From: Alloalcanivorax mobilis
GTDB taxonomy: Bacteria > Pseudomonadota > Gammaproteobacteria > Pseudomonadales > Alcanivoracaceae
DNA length: 64,000 nucleotides
Assembly: GCF_002864685.1 (NCBI RefSeq)
Contig: NZ_NMQZ01000015.1
Location: 1 to 64,000, forward strand
Direction: 5' to 3'
Shown: positions 26,587 through 34,441 of the stretch, piece by piece
Layout of the letters: every line of letters begins with the position of its first letter
Position numbering within the stretch: the first letter of the stretch is position 1
Made by a program: the position numbers and the translations under genes
Notes under the pieces: model-generated
What the model was told of the DNA's origin: nothing
What the model saw: the letters and a program-made list of their open reading frames with translations, nothing else
Database searches by the model: none

Positions 26587-28089
26587 TTAACCGCGCAGAA
26601 TCGCGGTAAGACCACGCCGTTTGCGGGCACCGTTGTCGGCTTCCACGAATTCCAGGGCGTCGTCGTTGAGGCTGCCGTAGCGCAGCGCGGGCAGGTCGCG
26701 CAGGTAATTATTGAGCACCTGCCAGGGGGCTTTCTTGCCCTGCCGGGGCAGGCGGTCGGCGGCGCGCTGCACGTAGCCCGATTGCAGGCCCAGGAAGGTA
26801 TCGTCAACGGCGCAGTCGTCGTTGTCGCGCGGGGTGACCCGGCTGATGCCACGCTTGCGCATGTGATTGAGCAGGCGGCAGACGTACTCGGCGGCAAGAT
26901 CCGCTTTCAGAGTCCAGGAAGCGTTGGTGTAGCCGAACACCAGCGCCATGTTGGGGATGTCGCGCAGCATGATGCCCTTGTAGACCAGCAGATCGCGCGG
27001 CGCCATCGCTTCGCCGTCCACACTGAGGCTGGCGCCACCGAGCAATTGCAGATCCAGACCGGTGGCGGTGATGATGATGTCCGCTTCCAGTTCATTGCCG
27101 GATTTCAGGCGGATGCCGTTTTCGGTGAAGGTGTCGATGTGGTCGGTGACGATGGACGCGCCGCCCCGTTTGAGCACCTTGAACAGATCCCCGTTGGGCA
27201 CCGCGCACAGCCGCTCGTCCCAGGGGTTGTAGCTGGGCGAGAAGTGTTTCATGTCGAAGTCCTTGCCCAACTGGCGACGGGCGGCGCCCAACAAAGCACG
27301 GCGCATCAGTTTGGGGCGCTGCTTGGACAGCTTGAACACCAGCCGCTGCAAGGCGATGTTGCGGGCACGGGCGATGCGGTACACCGCCATCTCCGGCAGG
27401 AAGCGACGCAGCTTCACGGAAATCGGATCTTTCTCGGGCACCGTGGCGATGTAGGTGGGCGAGCGCTGCAACATGGTGACGTGGGCGGCCTGCTCGGCCA
27501 TTGCCGGCACCAGGGTAACGGCGGTGGCGCCACTGCCGATCACCACCACTTTCTTGCCGCTGTAGTCGAGGCCTTCCGGCCAGGTCTGCGGATGCACCAC
27601 CTGGCCCTTGAAATCGTCCACGCCGGGGAAATCCGGAGTGTAACCGGCGTCGTAGTTGTAATAGCCGGTGCAGCTGAACAGGAAATCACAAGTGTAGCGC
27701 CGGGTTTCGCCACTCTCTTCCTCTTCCACCGTGACGGTCCACCGGTTGTCCTGCGAGGACCATTCGGCGCTGGTCATCTTCAAGCCGTAACGTACCTTGT
27801 CCTCGACCCGGTAATCGCGGGCGGTGTCGACGATGTACTGGCGAATCGAGGGGCCGTCGGCCAGCACCTTGGGCTCGGTCCAGGGGCGGAAGTTGTAACC
27901 CAGGGTGTACATGTCGGAATCGGAACGGATACCCGGGTAACGGAACAGGTCCCAGGTGCCGCCCATGCGCTGGCGGCGCTCCAGAATCGCGAAGCTTCGA
28001 TCCGGGCAGTGACGGCTCAGATGGCAGGCGGCGCCAATGCCACTCAGGCCGGCGCCGATAATCAGGACATCAAAATGGTTCTCGGACAT
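26587..28089 (-). CDS. almA: AlmA-like flavin monooxygenase (long-chain alkane hydroxylase family)
   Basis: A 500-residue FAD/NADPH monooxygenase. FAD site GAGLSGIGAACHL at residues 11-23; then the stretch GGTWDLFRYPGIRSDSDMYTLGYNF near residues 47-70, very close to AlmA of Acinetobacter and Alcanivorax; NADPH site GSGATAVTLVPA near residue 185. AlmA enzymes are linked to oxidation of alkanes longer than about C20, but close relatives are Baeyer-Villiger enzymes, so the substrate is inferred. The ATG at 28089 has CGGAGG upstream; longer starts do not fit. It appears to be transcribed alone: the gap 28090-28283 holds its promoter. Confidence 0.82.
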   Translation of the reverse strand: MSENHFDVLIIGAGLSGIGAACHLSRHCPDRSFAILERRQRMGGTWDLFRYPGIRSDSDMYTLGYNFRPWTEPKVLADGPSIRQYIVDTARDYRVEDKVRYGLKMTSAEWSSQDNRWTVTVEEEESGETRRYTCDFLFSCTGYYNYDAGYTPDFPGVDDFKGQVVHPQTWPEGLDYSGKKVVVIGSGATAVTLVPAMAEQAAHVTMLQRSPTYIATVPEKDPISVKLRRFLPEMAVYRIARARNIALQRLVFKLSKQRPKLMRRALLGAARRQLGKDFDMKHFSPSYNPWDERLCAVPNGDLFKVLKRGGASIVTDHIDTFTENGIRLKSGNELEADIIITATGLDLQLLGGASLSVDGEAMAPRDLLVYKGIMLRDIPNMALVFGYTNASWTLKADLAAEYVCRLLNHMRKRGISRVTPRDNDDCAVDDTFLGLQSGYVQRAADRLPRQGKKAPWQVLNNYLRDLPALRYGSLNDDALEFVEADNGARKRRGLTAILRG

Positions 28090-28283
28090 TGCTACCTCCG
28101 GCTCGCTGGCCGCCTGGTCCCCTTCCGTTAGAAGGGAAAGCATTACATCGCCCAATGGCAACATTCATTAAGGGCCATGATGCAGCGACGGAGCGCCGGC
28201 AGGAAGGTCAAAACGGGACGTTCGCGTGGCGCCAGGGCCAATCCGCTGGCGCAAGCGGCCAGACAAGACGGGCCGGCGCCAGT

Positions 28284-29141
28284 TCAGGCGTTCAGATGGC
28301 GCAGAAAAATCTTGGGCTTGAGCGCGAACAACCGACGCGCGCGTTGCTCCACGTCTTCGCGCAGGCGCGCCTCATGGCGGCTCACCACCTGACGGGCGAT
28401 CACAAAGGGCTCGCGCTCCTCGGCTTGCCTGGCATGCCGGCGTAGCAGCCCATTGACCATGTGCAGATCGTGCATGTCCCCCAGGCGTTTGCCGAGCTTG
28501 CGCAGGCCTCTTAACGGCAACGTATCCAGTTCCGGCTCATCCAATGCCTCAAGCTGGTAAAGCAAGAACTTCGTCCCTTTGCGGAAACGGTGCCAGCTCT
28601 GTTCATCGTCGCGTTCGCGGGCCTGCTCCAGAAGGCGGCGGCCGAGGGCGTACTGCCGGGCAAGCGCCTCGCCCACCTCTGCCCCGGTGGCATCCACGTT
28701 CAGCTCACTCCACAGCGTCAACCCGGTTTCGAACACGCCCTCGAGATCCGCCGGCTTGTCCGGCATGGTGCTGGCCGGGCCGTTCTCGCGCAGCTGTTGC
28801 GCTATTTGCCGCAATGCCTGCTGTTCGAACTGCCGATGGCTGGCCGCCGCCAGCCGCTCCAGGGTGTCGCCGGCCACTTGCGCGTCCCGGGATGGCGACA
28901 GCGCCGCCGCCGCGCGCTTAAGCGCTTTATCACGGCGGGCGGCGTTCTTGTCGTGCCCCAACGTCGCCATCAAACGCCACAAGGCGCGCAGTTTCTTGCT
29001 CGCCACCCGGGTGTCGTGAACCTGACCGGGACTGAGCCGTCCGCTCACCCGCAGTTGCGCCAGCGCGGTCTCGTTACAGGCACGGGCGGCGTCCAGCAAA
29101 CGGGGCAAACGCTGGGATTCGATAACCGGGCTCTTGCTCAT
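28284..29141 (-). CDS. CHAD domain protein
   Basis: A 285-residue, mostly helical, basic protein. The CHAD signature VHDTRVASKKLRALWRLM lies near residues 41-58, and ALGRRLLEQ then RKGTKFLLYQLEAL near residue 185 give the second helical repeat with its conserved basic residues. CHAD proteins bind inorganic polyphosphate through these His, Arg and Lys side chains. No attached CYTH domain is present. It stands alone; a role in polyphosphate granules is inference from the family. Confidence 0.88.
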   Translation of the reverse strand: MSKSPVIESQRLPRLLDAARACNETALAQLRVSGRLSPGQVHDTRVASKKLRALWRLMATLGHDKNAARRDKALKRAAAALSPSRDAQVAGDTLERLAAASHRQFEQQALRQIAQQLRENGPASTMPDKPADLEGVFETGLTLWSELNVDATGAEVGEALARQYALGRRLLEQARERDDEQSWHRFRKGTKFLLYQLEALDEPELDTLPLRGLRKLGKRLGDMHDLHMVNGLLRRHARQAEEREPFVIARQVVSRHEARLREDVEQRARRLFALKPKIFLRHLNA

Positions 29142-29248
29142 CGGGGAAATCTCCGGGCGGCCAAATAATCAGGGCCCGATTATGCAAGTTCGCCAGCGCA
29201 ATCACCGTGACATGTAAGTGACAGCCGCGGAGCACGAACCGCCGGCGA

Positions 29249-30877
29249 TCACCCCGACGCCGGAATCTGCTGGTAGTCCGCCCAGTTCACGTCCGCCATC
29301 TGCCGCTGGTATTGGCTGGCGAAGCCCGGGTACATGGTGGCGTTGAAACCGTCTTCGGTGAGGTACCAGCTTTTGCACCCGGAGTTCCAGTTGGTTTTGG
29401 CGAGCCGCTTCTGGATGTGCCTGTTGTAGCGCGCCTGTACGTCCTCTTTAACGTCGAGCATTTTCAGGTTGTCGCCGAGAATCCGGCCAATCGCGCGCAC
29501 CGCGTAATCGAGCTGCGATTCCATATACACCAGCGCCGAATTGTGGCCCGGTCCGGAGTTGGGGCCGAAAGTGAAGAACAGGTTCGGGTAGCCGGCCACA
29601 TTGATGCTCTTATAAGCCTGGGCGCCGGTGGCCCATTCTTCACCCAGCTCACGGCCCTGCAAGCCGCGAATCGGAAACGGCGTGCCCGCCTTGGGAACAT
29701 CGAAACCAGTGGCGAACACAATGCAGTCGCATTGATGCTCCACGCCATCGGAGGTGCGGATGCCATTGGGCGCCAGCCGCGCGATTGGCCAGGTGATCAG
29801 TTGCGCGTTGTCCCGTTGCAGGGCCGGGTAATAATCGTTGGACACCAACACCCGCTTACAGCCAATGCGGAAATCCGGCGTCAGTTGGCGGCGCATCCAG
29901 TCATCTTTCACCTGATTGCGCAAATGCCCCAGCGCCAGGCGCTCGGCCAGGCGTGTCAGCGGCGAATTCCAAATCACCGCCAGAGCCATGGTTTCATGAG
30001 TCCAGAACAGGGCCTTGCGCACCGCCTTCTGGCTGGCCGGCACCTTCGCGAACAAGCGCTGATTCCAGCGCGGCGTTTTAAAATCCGGACGTGGGATCAC
30101 CCAGGCGGGCGTACGTTGGAACACCTTCAGGGATTTCACCCGCCCGGCCAGCTCGGGCACGATCTGCACGGCGCTGGCGCCGGTGCCAATCACCGCCACG
30201 CGCTGGCCGCTGAAATCGTAGTCGTGATCCCAGCGAGCGCTGTGAATCTTTTTACCTTGAAACGTATCCAGGCCGTCGATGTCGGGAAAGGCGGCGTTGG
30301 ACAACGGCCCCTGAGCCATCACCGCCGCGCGCGCCTGAACCGTCCTGCCCCCTTCCACGGCCGCCAGCCACAGGCCGGCCTGTTCGTCGAAGGTCAGAGC
30401 GCTGACATTCTGGTTGAAGCGGATGTGCCTGCTCAGACCGAAGGCGCTGACCAGATGGTGGATGTAACCCAGAATTTCATCGCTGCCGGAAAAACTGCGC
30501 GACCAGCCCGGATTCGGCGCGAAAGAATACGAATACAAATTGGACGGAATATCACACGCCGCCCCCGGGTAGGTATTGTCCCGCCAGGTGCCGCCCACCT
30601 GATTGGCGCGCTCCAGAATCACAAAATCCTCGATGCCCGCCTGCTTCAACCGAATCGCCATGCCCAACCCGGCGAAACCGGCCCCCACGATCAACACCGA
30701 CGCCGGCTTATCAACGCGCCTCGCCACGGACTTTTTCCGCGCCGGCTTTTTAACGACGGCTTTCTTCGCCACGGTCTTGCGGCGCGTCGCGGCCTTCTTC
30801 ACCGTCGCCTTCTTAGCGGTTGGTTTGTTAGCCACCGCCTCCTCCGTTAGCTGGCTCTTATCCTGCTCACTCATCAT
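29249..30877 (-). CDS. FAD monooxygenase (Baeyer-Villiger type) with Lys/Ala-rich N-terminal tail
   Basis: A 542-residue protein. Residues 60-535 are a class B flavin monooxygenase: FAD site GAGFAGLGMAIRL, GGTWRDNTYPGAACDIPS, the NADPH site GTGASAVQIVPELAG, and the core motif FQRTPAWVIPRPDF. Such enzymes insert oxygen next to ketones or oxidise heteroatoms. Residues 15-55 are an unusual basic tail of AKK, VKK and RRK units like histone H1 or AlgP tails. Starts at 30877 and 30874 are both possible after GGATAGGAC. It follows the diiron protein gene by 240 bp on the same strand. Confidence 0.85.
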   Translation of the reverse strand: MMSEQDKSQLTEEAVANKPTAKKATVKKAATRRKTVAKKAVVKKPARKKSVARRVDKPASVLIVGAGFAGLGMAIRLKQAGIEDFVILERANQVGGTWRDNTYPGAACDIPSNLYSYSFAPNPGWSRSFSGSDEILGYIHHLVSAFGLSRHIRFNQNVSALTFDEQAGLWLAAVEGGRTVQARAAVMAQGPLSNAAFPDIDGLDTFQGKKIHSARWDHDYDFSGQRVAVIGTGASAVQIVPELAGRVKSLKVFQRTPAWVIPRPDFKTPRWNQRLFAKVPASQKAVRKALFWTHETMALAVIWNSPLTRLAERLALGHLRNQVKDDWMRRQLTPDFRIGCKRVLVSNDYYPALQRDNAQLITWPIARLAPNGIRTSDGVEHQCDCIVFATGFDVPKAGTPFPIRGLQGRELGEEWATGAQAYKSINVAGYPNLFFTFGPNSGPGHNSALVYMESQLDYAVRAIGRILGDNLKMLDVKEDVQARYNRHIQKRLAKTNWNSGCKSWYLTEDGFNATMYPGFASQYQRQMADVNWADYQQIPASG

Positions 30878-30922
30878 CAACGTCCTATCCAATTCATCAT
30901 CTCAAACCCGAAATCACATCCG

Positions 30923-30997
30923 CCCGCAAAGCGGCGAAGCCGCGAGCCCACCCCAGCGCCGAGGTGCCGCCCCGCAAAGCGGCAAAGCCGCGAGCCC
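30923..30997. repeat. Two 27-bp direct repeats with internal hairpin
   Basis: Near-identical copies at 30923-30949 and 30971-30997 (48-bp period, one difference). Each contains GCGGC-N3-GCCGC, a small hairpin. They lie between the monooxygenase start and the large hairpin at 31004, i.e. in the leader of the monooxygenase transcript. Confidence 0.75.
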
Positions 30998-31003
30998 CGA
31001 CAA

Positions 31004-31102
31004 GGTGCCGTGGTGGGTCGCAAGGCAAGGCGCCGTGAGCGCCGTGTAGTACCACTACACAAGCGAACACGGCAACGCCGCATTGCGGCCCACCACGGCG
31101 CC
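31004..31102. repeat. 99-bp imperfect palindrome, MITE-like
   Basis: Outer arms at 31004-31023 and 31083-31102 pair over 20 bases with two mismatches. The centre is a perfect hairpin GTGTAGT-ACC-ACTACAC (31044-31060), with partly pairing sequence between. It sits between the diiron protein gene and the monooxygenase gene, in an apparent operon. Confidence 0.7.
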
Positions 31103-31117
31103 GACACCACGGCGCCG

Positions 31118-32047
31118 TCAAACCACTGGCTTATAAGTGATGCCCTTAACCCACGTCGGCACCCGCGAAGGCATCACGCGGTCAGGAATCCGATTGGTAA
31201 GCCGGACCATGGCGTCCACCGGCGCGTGGTAGAGACGGTGGTCGCGGTTGACCACCAGGCGGCCGTGGCGGCTGATGATCTGGTACCAGGGATTGCGGCG
31301 ACCGTCGGCGGTGCGGCCGCCGATGCGTTCGAATTTCTTCATCGCGGCGTACAGGCGTTCTTCGCCGAGGCCCATGTCGATGATGTTGTCGCGCATGCGG
31401 TTGAGCAGCGGCACGTAGGAGGCGATGCCGAGAATCAGGCGCGGGTCCATCAGGGTGCCGATGGCTTTCAGGACCTTGATGTAGGTGTCGCCGTGGCCTT
31501 GCATTTCGAGCACGTGGAAGCCGACGCCGAGATGCCGGGATTCGTCGTCGTTGATGCGGGCGAACGCCTGGTGGCAGACCGGGTCGTCGACGGTTTCCAG
31601 AAGGAAGGTACAGAGGGCGCCGTCCAGGGCGATCTCCAGCATCGGGATCACTGAGCCGAGCACTTCCAGGGGCATGTCGTCGCTGTAGCGGTCGAGCCAT
31701 TCGATCACCAGCCGCAGGTTTTTATTGGGCTTGGGGAGCCGGTCGCCGTCGAGCATGCCCCAGCGTTTCATCAGCGCCATTTCGGCGTTGGCGTGACGTT
31801 GCTCTTCGGCGTGGAAGTAGGTGTAGATCTGCTTGAGGGTGTCGTTGGGGGCTTTTTTGGCCATGGCGGCGAAACCGCGCGCGCCAACGTGTTCGATCCA
31901 CATCAGATCGGCCATGAAGGCTTTCAGTTTGGGCCATTGCTCGGCGGTGATTTTCTCCGCGCCGGGGGCGTCCCAGTCAATGTCGGCGAGCGCCCATTGG
32001 CTGCTCTTGATTTTGGCGAGCATTTTGTCGAGATCGATGGAGGCCAT
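31118..32047 (-). CDS. Ferritin-like diiron protein
   Basis: A 309-residue helical protein. It shows a complete diiron carboxylate set: Glu 52 (WIEHVG), Glu 82 to His 85 (ExxH in HAEEQRH), Glu 138 (MLEIALDG) and Glu 169 to His 172 (ExxH in DDESRH). This is the four-helix arrangement of oxygen-activating enzymes such as R2-like oxidases, desaturases and AurF-like N-oxygenases. The last 80 residues are basic and extra to the core. The substrate is unknown. GGGAGA precedes the ATG. It lies 21 bp after the SDR gene and before the FAD monooxygenase, suggesting a shared oxidation pathway. Confidence 0.8.
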   Translation of the reverse strand: MASIDLDKMLAKIKSSQWALADIDWDAPGAEKITAEQWPKLKAFMADLMWIEHVGARGFAAMAKKAPNDTLKQIYTYFHAEEQRHANAEMALMKRWGMLDGDRLPKPNKNLRLVIEWLDRYSDDMPLEVLGSVIPMLEIALDGALCTFLLETVDDPVCHQAFARINDDESRHLGVGFHVLEMQGHGDTYIKVLKAIGTLMDPRLILGIASYVPLLNRMRDNIIDMGLGEERLYAAMKKFERIGGRTADGRRNPWYQIISRHGRLVVNRDHRLYHAPVDAMVRLTNRIPDRVMPSRVPTWVKGITYKPVV

Positions 32048-32068
32048 GTTGTTTCTCCCTTGCGTGAT

Positions 32069-32893
32069 TCAGGACGCTACGGTGAACCGGCTCAGCAAGC
32101 CGGCTCCGCGCGCGTAGGCGGCGGGCAGATAGCGTTTGGCGCGCCAGATCAGACGGGCGTCGATCTGCGGCAGAACATAGAGCTGACCTTTATCCAGGGC
32201 TTTCAGGGTGGTTTTGGCGACGCCCTCGGCGGACACGCCGGTGAGGGCGACCCAGCGGTTCATCAGCGGCGTGACTGACTCGTCGATGCGGCCGTTTGCA
32301 AAGATGTTGGTCTTGACCACCGTTGGGCACAGGGCGGTGACGGTCACGCCGCGGCCGGCGCATTCGGCGGCGAGGGTTTCGGAGAGCGCCAATACCGCCG
32401 CCTTGCTGGCGTTGTAGGGGCCCATGCTGGGCGCCGCCGCGAAGCTGGCGGTGGAGCAGACATTGATGATGCCGCCCCGGCCTCGGGCTTGCAGGCGCGG
32501 CGCGAACACGTGGCAACCGTGGATCACGCCCCACATATTGACGCCCATGACCCAGTGCCAGTCTTCCATCGGCGTTTCGCCGACCCGCTTGCCGCCGGCA
32601 CCCACGCCGGCGTTGTTGATAACCAGATCCGGCGCCTCGCCGAAAAACGCGTCGGCGGCCTCGGCCAATGCCTCGACCTGCTCCAACTTCGAGACATCGC
32701 AGGCCACCGCCAGGGCCTCGGCGCCGTGTTCGCGAATTTGCGCGGCGGTTTGCTCGGCGGTGGCCGGGTTGAGATCGGCGCACACCACGCGGCCGCCACG
32801 CCGCGCCAGCTCCAGGGCAAAGGCGCGGCCAATGCCGCTGCCGGCGCCGGTGATCACGGCCTGGCTGGCCTGGGAAAGCTTGCTGCTGGACAT
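32069..32893 (-). CDS. Short-chain dehydrogenase/reductase
   Basis: A 274-residue classical SDR. The cofactor motif is TGAGSGIG at residues 16-23, with Asp in CADLNP suggesting NAD(H). NNAG is near residue 93, and the catalytic Ser (NVCSTAS), Tyr and Lys (YNASK) are near residues 146-162. It interconverts an alcohol and a ketone or aldehyde. First gene of the SDR, diiron protein, FAD monooxygenase cluster; a product ketone could feed the Baeyer-Villiger-type monooxygenase. It diverges from a TetR gene 151 bp away. Confidence 0.9.
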   Translation of the reverse strand: MSSSKLSQASQAVITGAGSGIGRAFALELARRGGRVVCADLNPATAEQTAAQIREHGAEALAVACDVSKLEQVEALAEAADAFFGEAPDLVINNAGVGAGGKRVGETPMEDWHWVMGVNMWGVIHGCHVFAPRLQARGRGGIINVCSTASFAAAPSMGPYNASKAAVLALSETLAAECAGRGVTVTALCPTVVKTNIFANGRIDESVTPLMNRWVALTGVSAEGVAKTTLKALDKGQLYVLPQIDARLIWRAKRYLPAAYARGAGLLSRFTVAS

Positions 32894-32968
32894 AGGACAC
32901 TACCTCACCAACACGGCACGGGACTGACAATGACCCGTTGACCGTGACATTCGTTAATGGCAAGTTAG

Positions 32969-32986
32969 TCCGACTGATTGTTCGGA
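32969..32986. promoter_or_regulatory. Candidate TetR operator between the SDR and TetR genes
   Basis: An 18-bp dyad with ends TCCGA (32969-32973) and TCGGA (32982-32986) lies about midway in the divergent promoter region, where a TetR dimer would control both genes. Only the outer five bases of each half match. Confidence 0.35.
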
Positions 32987-33044
32987 TTCAACTCGGATTC
33001 CCGGCGCCCTGGCGCCGCACCGTTGCCCCGGGAGAGCCACGGCA

Positions 33045-33665
33045 ATGCCCCGTAAACCGCAGCAACCGCGCGCCAAAGCCACGGTCAGCGCAATCGTCGA
33101 AGCGGGTTTTATTTCCCTGGCGGAGAACGGCATCGAGGGCACCACCACCCGCCACATCGCCGATCTGGCCGGCGTCAGCGTGGGCTCCCTGTACGAATAT
33201 TTCGCCAACAAGGAAGCGGTGTTCGACGCCATGCACCGGCATGTGGTGGCGGAAGTGATCGATATGGTGCGCCCGCTCACACCGCAACTGGTGCGTTTGG
33301 AAATCCGGCCGATGATCGCCGAGCTGCTGCAGCGGTTTCGTGAGTTGCTGGAACGCGACCAGGGCCGTTATCTGCGCTATCTCAGCTACGCGGCGTATTT
33401 CGCGCCCCGGGATTACATGGAACCGATCAACCGTCTGCTGATGAATTTGCTCATGCAGTACGTGATGCACCACCCGCAACTGGTGCGCCTGGGCAATTTA
33501 CCGGCGATGGGTTTTATCATGATCAACGGCGGCGTATTCACGGTGATCCGCTACCTCACCGACCCCAACCCCACCGTCAGCTTCGACGACCTTGTTTCAG
33601 GCCTGGGCGATATGGTGGCGCATTTCGTGGAAGGGGAATTGCGGAAGGAACAGGGAGCAGGATGA
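33045..33665 (+). CDS. TetR/AcrR family regulator
   Basis: A 206-residue regulator. The DNA-binding domain covers residues 8-55: AIVEAGFISLAENGIEGTTTRHIADLAGVSVGSLYEYFANKEAV (helix-turn-helix followed by the classic YEYFxNKE). The remainder is a helical ligand-binding domain ending in an acidic tail. It is divergent from the SDR/diiron/monooxygenase cluster and is its likely repressor. The ATG at 33045 follows GGGAGAG. Confidence 0.9.
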   Translation: MPRKPQQPRAKATVSAIVEAGFISLAENGIEGTTTRHIADLAGVSVGSLYEYFANKEAVFDAMHRHVVAEVIDMVRPLTPQLVRLEIRPMIAELLQRFRELLERDQGRYLRYLSYAAYFAPRDYMEPINRLLMNLLMQYVMHHPQLVRLGNLPAMGFIMINGGVFTVIRYLTDPNPTVSFDDLVSGLGDMVAHFVEGELRKEQGAG

Positions 33666-33681
33666 AGGGAACAGTCAGGTC

Positions 33682-33748
33682 GGTGCCGGGCCTCTCCTAC
33701 CAAAAGACAAACCTTTCTACAGCGCCGCCGTAGGAAAGGCCGGGCACC
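33682..33748. repeat. REP-like inverted pair 2
   Basis: GGTGCCGGGCCTCTCCTAC (33682-33700) pairs with the segment starting GTAGGAAAGGCC (33730-33748) with two mismatches. It fills the 92-bp space between the convergent TetR and DUF2147 genes and could serve as a shared terminator. Confidence 0.65.
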
Positions 33749-33757
33749 GCCGGCGGG

Positions 33758-34210
33758 TCAGTGCAGCAGCTTTTTTTCGAGGTGCGGGGCGTCCTCGGAA
33801 ACGCGCTGCCAGCTCTGGCTGCGGCCGATCAGGCTGATGCCGATGTAGCCGCGCACATCGAGGCGGTCATCGCCGTCCAGGGTGGCTTTGGCGCTGTAGG
33901 TTTTACCGTTGTCCGGCGAATAGATCTCGCCGTTACTCCACTCGCCATCGCCGGCGTAATCCAGGCCGGTAAGCACGGTGACGCCGAGCAGGCGGCGGCC
34001 GCGCAGACTTTCATCCGGATTGTTTTTGTCAAAGCGGGCTTCGCCGCTGCGGGACCCCACCACGGTACCGACCCAGTGGCCGTCTTGCGGGTAGATCTGC
34101 ACGTAACCGCCGTCCTTGGTCCGCCAGACGCCGTTGATGTCGTTGCCGTCCGCCGCGCTGGCACCCAGGCTCAGCGCCAGCAAGGCGGCGCCGGTGAAAA
34201 GTCGAATCAT
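33758..34210 (-). CDS. DUF2147 family exported protein
   Basis: A 150-residue protein. Residues 1-20 are a signal peptide (MIRLFTGAALLALSLGASA), so it is periplasmic. The mature part has NGVWRTKDGGYVQIYPQDG and DGEWSNGEIYSPDNGKTYSAKATLDGDDRLDVRGYIG (quoted in part: IYSPDNGKTYSAK then LDVRGYIG), the DUF2147 signature. The function of the family is unknown. The ATG at 34210 gives a proper signal peptide; the longer reading does not. Confidence 0.88.
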   Translation of the reverse strand: MIRLFTGAALLALSLGASAADGNDINGVWRTKDGGYVQIYPQDGHWVGTVVGSRSGEARFDKNNPDESLRGRRLLGVTVLTGLDYAGDGEWSNGEIYSPDNGKTYSAKATLDGDDRLDVRGYIGISLIGRSQSWQRVSEDAPHLEKKLLH

Positions 34211-34274
34211 GGTTTTTCCCTCTCGTGACTGCGTATCTGCGAGAGGGTAAAGGGTAAACAAATGGCGGCTGGTT

Positions 34275-34438
34275 GTCGCTAGACGCTAGACGCTAGACGC
34301 CGGACGCTGGACGCTGGACGCCAGACGCTTAACCCGGTATCTCGACGGCACGGGGCACTGTAAGCACACTTGCGCAGCCGCAATGCCCTCAGCGGCGGGT
34401 TTTGATCTTAGCGTCCGGCGTCCGGCGTCCGGCGTCCA
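34275..34438. repeat. Inverted pair of heptamer arrays (GACGCTA / GCGTCCG)
   Basis: Eight units of GACGCTA, GACGCTG or close variants (34275-34330) face four GCGTCCG-type units (34411-34438). The 80-bp spacer starts AACCCG and ends near CGGGTT, so the complementarity continues inward past the arrays. It occupies nearly all of the gap between the aminotransferase stop and the DUF2147 start. Confidence 0.8.
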
Positions 34439-34441
34439 GCC

